Source: Cymbomonas tetramitiformis
Lineage: Eukaryota; Chlorophyta; Pyramimonadophyceae; Pyramimonadales; Pyramimonadaceae
DNA length: 64,000 bases
Direction of reading: 5' to 3'
Assembly: GCA_001247695.2 (NCBI GenBank)
Contig: LGRX02024691.1
Span: 1-64,000, forward strand
The notes under the pieces were generated by a model that did not search any database, had not been told where the DNA came from, and saw only the letters and a list, made by a program, of their open reading frames with translations. A program made the translations under genes and the position numbers. Below, piece after piece: positions 59,577-64,000 of this stretch. The first letter of the stretch is position 1. Each line of letters begins with the position of its first letter.

Positions 59577-60260
59577 TGTGCCAGGGGCACGACGACAGAT
59601 GCTCGGAGATATGTTTTTGATTGAACGTGCAAAGGTACACAATTCGGGTTTTATAATATACTGGATCAGGGCCAGATTGAGGTACAAACGATAATTCGGT
59701 TCCGAGTTCTGAAGGCTAAACACTTCTCAAGTGCTCCACTTATTCACTCGTCACTCAGGTTGCAAGGTCAACCTCTTGACGGCCGATGTCACACTTCGGC
59801 TCAACGTTCAATTCCCGATCCGATCTCATTTCTAATTCCGATTCGTCATTCTTGATTCAGATGTTATGCTGACAGACTGGCACGATGACTGTCCCACAGT
59901 ACTGTCATACTGTTGTACTGTCATACTGTCATACTGTCATAGCGTCATACTGTCATACTGTCATAACCTTGATATCTGATATTCAATCTCATTGTCTCTT
60001 CAACCCCGATGCGAATCCAACCATTCTTCGAGGGTCTGACTGAGTGCCACGATGACACCCCCCACAGTACTGTCATACTACTATAGTGTCATACTGTCAT
60101 ACTGTCATAGTGTCATACTGTCATACCCCGGACATCTGGTACTCATTCTCATCGTGATTTCAAGCCCAATTTCACTGTCATCGTGCCAATCCCAGATTAC
60201 CCCCGATGACACACATACAGACGCATAGGCATATCGGCTCACGCTGTGCCTCCGGGCACA
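59577..60260 (-). repeat. 5' LTR
   Basis: Nearly identical to 46790-47475. It carries the promoter for the minus-strand transcript. The outer end is followed by GAATT, the target duplication. Confidence 0.95.
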
Positions 60261-60265
60261 GAATT

Positions 60266-61427
60266 CGAGTCGACATGTTACTACTTAAAGAGCTGAACAA
60301 GCTCTCATGTCAGTTTTTGAATTAGTTACACATTGGCACTGAGCTCTGGTGTCTTGTAACTTCAAACAGTGAAAGTTCACCTAAGTTAAATGAAATATCC
60401 GACAGTATACAAAGCATTCCAATATCACCCTATGGTCCCAAGACCATATTCTCTGTAACTGAAGCTGAACGAGCGCATGAAGGAGGAGAGCGCGCTCGCG
60501 GTAATGAACCTCATCTCGACGCTGACAGCGAGGACTGACACGTGCGAGTTTCAAGATACCGAGGCTGGTCAGCCACGGGGCGCAATGGCCGCAGAAGACC
60601 CGTGATCTGGTAGTGCTGAGGTTGCCAAACCTGATGAGCGTTGGCAGCGTGAGACGGTGAAGCGCCTTGGCGAACCCGGATTGCGGAAGGGGACCCAGAC
60701 CCAAGGCCTGGGGGGCACGGACCCAAGAACCGTAAGGGGGACCCGGACCCGAGGACTGGGGGGCACGGACCCAAGAACCGTATGGGGGACCCGGACCCAA
60801 GGACTGGGGGGCACGGACCCGAGAACCGAGGGCTTAGCAGCCCGATCTTGTCGCAAAGTGTATGCTGCTGGAAGTGACGCCCCGACTGTCATTCATATAG
60901 TTAGGGTGTATGACTGTCACCGGTCCCGGAACCCTAGACCCCGAACATATAGCGGGAAGACTCGGTATTCCGTTTTTCTTATCTGTTCTTATACCCTCAC
61001 TCGTATGAATATACAGTCAAGCTGATATATTCAGCAGGTTTGGTACCACGCACGCTTAATTTTACACTGCGACTTTGGCCATGATTGGCTAAACACCGGC
61101 GCTTGAGATGGGGTGAGGGACCCGCGTTAGAGAGACTTTCGGTACGGGCGGTATGGCTCAGTTACGGACACGCGGTTGATTGGACATGATTAGGTGGCGC
61201 TGACGGCAGTTTATTTTCCGTGAAGTATCGTTGGACTGGATTTTGTTGTTTCTGGTCTCCGGAACACCGTACAACATTGATCACGTCCTTTCGTCCCACA
61301 CGACCGCGCACAATTTGCTGTTTCCCTGATTATCCTCGACGACCCGCCGCGACTCGCTGGCCGTCGCCCACGCCGTTGGTCTCGCATCACATTTTCCACC
61401 TCACTCTATCTCTACAGTCATTTCACT
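60266..61427. other. Region with a GC-rich 49-bp repeat, no gene seen
   Basis: Positions about 60700-60830 contain three imperfect copies of a unit with GGGGGGCACGGACCCAAGAA and GGGGGACCCGGACCC. Near 61030 the sequence TTCAGCAGGTTTGGTACCAC could be an LTR end followed by a primer-binding site (TGGTACCAC) of the element that encodes the gag-like ORFs downstream. This cannot be proved because no second LTR is in the window. Confidence 0.4.
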
Positions 61428-62693
61428 ATGGGCACTTCTACGAGATCTCACGCCGCGGCCGCACGCCGCTCGCTAGTTACAATTTTCGACGATGCCGCAG
61501 CTCGACATGCGACCACTCCAGCCACCCCTACGGTTACGGCTACCCCGGCTGCCCAGTCAGCAGGGGCACTGTTCCTAGACGCTGTCAAGCGTCTGGCGAA
61601 AGAATCCTTCGACGAGCGTGCCGCTAAACTCGTCATCAAGAAGGTGTACGACGACAAACATGGCCGTTTTGACGGTACGGAGTCGAACGTCAGCTCCGTT
61701 TTCGCCCGTCTGGTACTGGCATTACGGGACATTTTCGTCACTGAGGAGTCCGCGTTTTCTTCTCTGTTCGACCTGGAGGATGCCACGTTGCCCGTTCGCC
61801 CCGAGGCGAACAAACTGCTGTTTTCGACACTGGAATTCATCATCGCTCCGGTGTCGCCCGCGGCAGACTGGATGGAGTCTTCAGCGGAGAGACACCCGTT
61901 TGATGGGAAGCGGGTGTTGCTGGAGATCGCCAGGATGCTCCTGGATTCCGGCGGGCCCTTCCAGGGCACCGCGGACCTTCTGGCCATCAAGATCAACCGG
62001 TTCGACCCGTCGCGGGCAATCGCCGCCTTCAACGCCGCTCTCCGGTCCGCTCGACGGAAGAGCACTCTCGACGACATGGAGGTCAAGTCCCTTTTCATCA
62101 AGTCCCTCGACCCGGTCTTCTACGCCCCGGTGGTCAACCGTCTGTTGCTACACGACCAACGTGCGGCGGAGTCCCTTGCCACCATTCAGCAATGGACCCG
62201 TGAGTGCCACGCACAACACGGGACGGATTCGCACGTCCCGCCTGCTACGCGCACGTTCTCCGCCCTCACCCTGGCTGGGCAGAGCGACGACGAGGACTAC
62301 AAGACCGTCTTCAGCGAGCTCCGCGACCAACTCTACGACATGAAGAAGGAGATCAAGGCGCTCCACAACCGTCTCGACGACACGAAGGGCTACACGCCCC
62401 GCAACGACAAGAAGAACGCCATTGGACGCGGTGGACACGGTGACGGCGTCCGCTTCGCGGCGAAGCCCCTCCCTGAGCACGGGAACTTCCCGCAGAACTT
62501 CCGTGGGAAGTCTTCGGGTAAGGTGGCTTTCCACAAGCCCACCGGTACGTTCGTCCCGTTGTGCCGGCACCCGACATGCTCCGCTACGGCGGAGAAGCAT
62601 TGGCATCGTGACTGCCCGCACGGCGGGCCACGCGGACGTGTTGGGGCACACGGTTTCGTGTTGCGGACAGCGAGAACGACATGCTCGCCGTGA
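61428..62693 (+). CDS. Gag-like protein of a second LTR element
   Basis: A 421-residue protein with a helical Gag-type core (KSTLDDMEVKSLFIKSLDP, MKKEIKALHNRLDD) and a Cys/His cluster (CRHPTCSATAEKHWHRDC) that resembles an atypical zinc knuckle. A basic Gly-rich stretch precedes the cluster. GC-rich codon use matches host DNA. No reverse transcriptase is seen within the window, so the element may be non-autonomous or continue beyond the end. The upstream sequence at about 61030 may be its primer-binding site. Confidence 0.55.
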   Translation: MGTSTRSHAAAARRSLVTIFDDAAARHATTPATPTVTATPAAQSAGALFLDAVKRLAKESFDERAAKLVIKKVYDDKHGRFDGTESNVSSVFARLVLALRDIFVTEESAFSSLFDLEDATLPVRPEANKLLFSTLEFIIAPVSPAADWMESSAERHPFDGKRVLLEIARMLLDSGGPFQGTADLLAIKINRFDPSRAIAAFNAALRSARRKSTLDDMEVKSLFIKSLDPVFYAPVVNRLLLHDQRAAESLATIQQWTRECHAQHGTDSHVPPATRTFSALTLAGQSDDEDYKTVFSELRDQLYDMKKEIKALHNRLDDTKGYTPRNDKKNAIGRGGHGDGVRFAAKPLPEHGNFPQNFRGKSSGKVAFHKPTGTFVPLCRHPTCSATAEKHWHRDCPHGGPRGRVGAHGFVLRTARTTCSP

Positions 62694-63763
62694 TGTTCCA
62701 GAACGCCGTAGACGAAGACGACGCCGTCAGTTTCGACGCCCTCTGCTGCATTGCAGACGGCAAACCTGATCTCTACGACACCGCCTCCGCGTTCTCCTTC
62801 GCTGTCGCCGAAGAGCGGGTGCCCGACACCATCGACGAGTACCTGGGGTACCGCCAGCCCGCTGACACCCATCTCGGGGTTTGCGCGGTTGGTGGTGCTA
62901 CGAACATCCACAACTTCAAGATTCACGAAGAAGTCCGTGCCGACACTCTGGACGCGCCACCACCGCCGGCACCGCCCTCCGCTCCGCAGTCGGTGGTGTC
63001 CGACGAGGGGATGTACCCCATCAGCGCGCTACACGCGCACGAAGCGCACACAACCTTCATGGACAAGTTCGCGCTGAACTTCGACGCCGCGGGAACGGAG
63101 CCGACCCTTGCCATGCACCACATGACCGCCGTCGCGCCCGTGGACTCCGTCTCCGTGACAGCGGAAGGCTGTCCCCCGCCACCAGCACGAGCCCTGGGGT
63201 GCGGCAGACCAACGATGGGTTTCGGGTTCCCTGCCCTCTCGTCTCTCGCGGTCTGCCTGATGTTTGTTGTTTGTGCAACTGCCGCGCCTTCGCGTGATTG
63301 CTCCGCGTCAACATCTTCAACGACGGGGCGCATCGGCGACGAGGTCGGTGGTGCTGGTGTGCTGGCGCCCACAGCCATCCCGCCGGACCTCTACTGGCAG
63401 CCGGAGGGCTGGTACCACAGCTGGTACCGTGCTGCGTACGGGTACGGGTGGACGTGGCTCCCGGGCCCCCCGCGGCCGCCACAGGCAGCTCCGATTATTG
63501 CTGCGCCGCCCTCACCGGGTGGTGCTCCGCCATCGCCGGACTACGAGCCACCCGCCTGGGGCGGTGGAACCGGGGATGCACTTTCTCCTTCAATTCAGCA
63601 CCGGGCCGGACAAATTGCACCCGGTGCGACTGCCTGCGGCGACATCGGCACATCTTCAATTCTCTCAATTTGCTCTACGCATGATTTGGCAGACAGTGGT
63701 ACCAGCTCTCCTGGGCGCTGTGACAGTGGCACCGGCTCTCCCGGGCACTTTCAAAGTGGCTAG
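62681..63763 (+). CDS. Overlapping ORF downstream of the gag-like gene
   Basis: A 360-residue open frame in the -1 phase relative to the gag-like ORF, with which it overlaps. The first 200 residues are acidic (NAVDEDDAVSFDALCC). Then come a Pro-rich linker and a hydrophobic segment (LSSLAVCLMFVVCATAAPS) that could be a membrane or signal-type helix. The rest is Pro/Gly-rich. It may be expressed by frameshifting from the gag-like ORF, or be a decayed pol start. No enzyme motif is visible. Confidence 0.4.
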   Translation: MLAVMFQNAVDEDDAVSFDALCCIADGKPDLYDTASAFSFAVAEERVPDTIDEYLGYRQPADTHLGVCAVGGATNIHNFKIHEEVRADTLDAPPPPAPPSAPQSVVSDEGMYPISALHAHEAHTTFMDKFALNFDAAGTEPTLAMHHMTAVAPVDSVSVTAEGCPPPPARALGCGRPTMGFGFPALSSLAVCLMFVVCATAAPSRDCSASTSSTTGRIGDEVGGAGVLAPTAIPPDLYWQPEGWYHSWYRAAYGYGWTWLPGPPRPPQAAPIIAAPPSPGGAPPSPDYEPPAWGGGTGDALSPSIQHRAGQIAPGATACGDIGTSSILSICSTHDLADSGTSSPGRCDSGTGSPGHFQSG

Positions 63764-64000
63764 AGTTACAATTGAAAATTAGCCTGCCTCCAGACTGTTA
63801 TGCTGTTGGTTCAGGTTGCCCCAAGACGGGCTTGGTTTAGGGCTTTAACTGTATCCGTATTCTGCACTGTGCCTCACTAACTGCTAGTTTCGGGGGTTAC
63901 CCTGCCAGAAAGGACAGGTTCCCCTGTAGGATGCTTATTTCCACCGAAGCTGAGTAGGTGTTTGTTTCGGTTCCGTGACCACCTAGTTTGCCAATCACCA
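63764..64000. other. Window end, nothing recognised
   Basis: These 237 bp are non-coding as far as can be seen. They could be part of the element to which the preceding ORFs belong. Confidence 0.4.

Larger units (their letters stand above)
46790..60260 (-). mobile_element. Complete Ty3/Gypsy-type LTR retrotransposon with two methyltransferase domains
   Basis: A 13.5-kb element flanked by a perfect GAATT duplication (46785-46789 and 60261-60265). LTRs of 686 and 684 bp differ by about two substitutions and a 2-bp indel, so the insertion is young. Both LTRs begin and end with the short inverted words TGTGCC and GGCACA. The primer-binding site and polypurine tract are in place. The order of coding is Gag, an unknown middle ORF, then protease-RT-RNase H-adenine methyltransferase-integrase-chromodomain-cytosine-type methyltransferase. 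RT before integrase defines the Ty3/Gypsy order, and the chromodomain places it near the chromoviruses. Confidence 0.95.

Overview
The window is nuclear DNA from a eukaryote with spliceosomal introns, most likely a single-celled alga; a green (prasinophyte-type) alga is a guess. The evidence is a 14-exon photolyase/cryptochrome gene with GT-AG introns, a second multi-exon gene with IPT/TIG domains, many minisatellites and several mobile elements. Host DNA is GC-rich or mixed, while the block from 7.04 to 32.08 kb is AT-rich and densely coded.

Layout. 1-790: satellite built on GGACC-type words. 781-3300: no convincing gene, but a short relic of a retrotransposon reverse transcriptase. About 3600-7038 (minus): host gene with IPT/TIG domains. 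7039-32082: an integrated Polinton-like virus (PLV)/Maverick-type provirus of about 25 kb with 698-bp terminal inverted repeats. 32083-33494: no gene seen. 33495-35296: small non-autonomous LTR element. 35894-45458 (plus): (6-4)-photolyase/animal-type cryptochrome gene whose introns carry several different minisatellites. 45459-46784: G-rich repeats. 46790-60260 (minus): a complete, young 13.5-kb Ty3/Gypsy-type chromodomain LTR retrotransposon with a perfect 5-bp target duplication. 60266-64000: more repeats and gag-like ORFs of another element.

The provirus carries a full set of genes. Replication: protein-primed-type PolB and a primase fused to a UL9-like helicase, beside an iteron palindrome that resembles a herpesvirus origin. 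Integration: an rve integrase. Packaging: an A32/FtsK-like ATPase. Virion: major and minor capsid proteins, three fiber-like proteins sharing an N-terminal anchor, a lipase-like protein and a retropepsin-like protease. It also has two DNA methyltransferases. Genes are preceded at very short distance by a TATAGTATA-like motif, and seven copies of one long hairpin punctuate the element. The minor capsid, protease and DUF5754-like genes each carry a break. The major capsid gene changes frame at an exact A_AAA_AAC slippery heptamer, so it may be frameshifted by design or by a one-base loss.

The retrotransposon is the most unusual object. Its 2017-residue Pol has protease, RT and RNase H, then a Dam-like adenine methyltransferase domain, then integrase and chromodomain, and a C-terminal cytosine-type methyltransferase. 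The last domain resembles the cytosine-type methyltransferase of the nearby provirus. Two unrelated mobile elements in one locus thus each carry an adenine-type plus a cytosine-type DNA methyltransferase.
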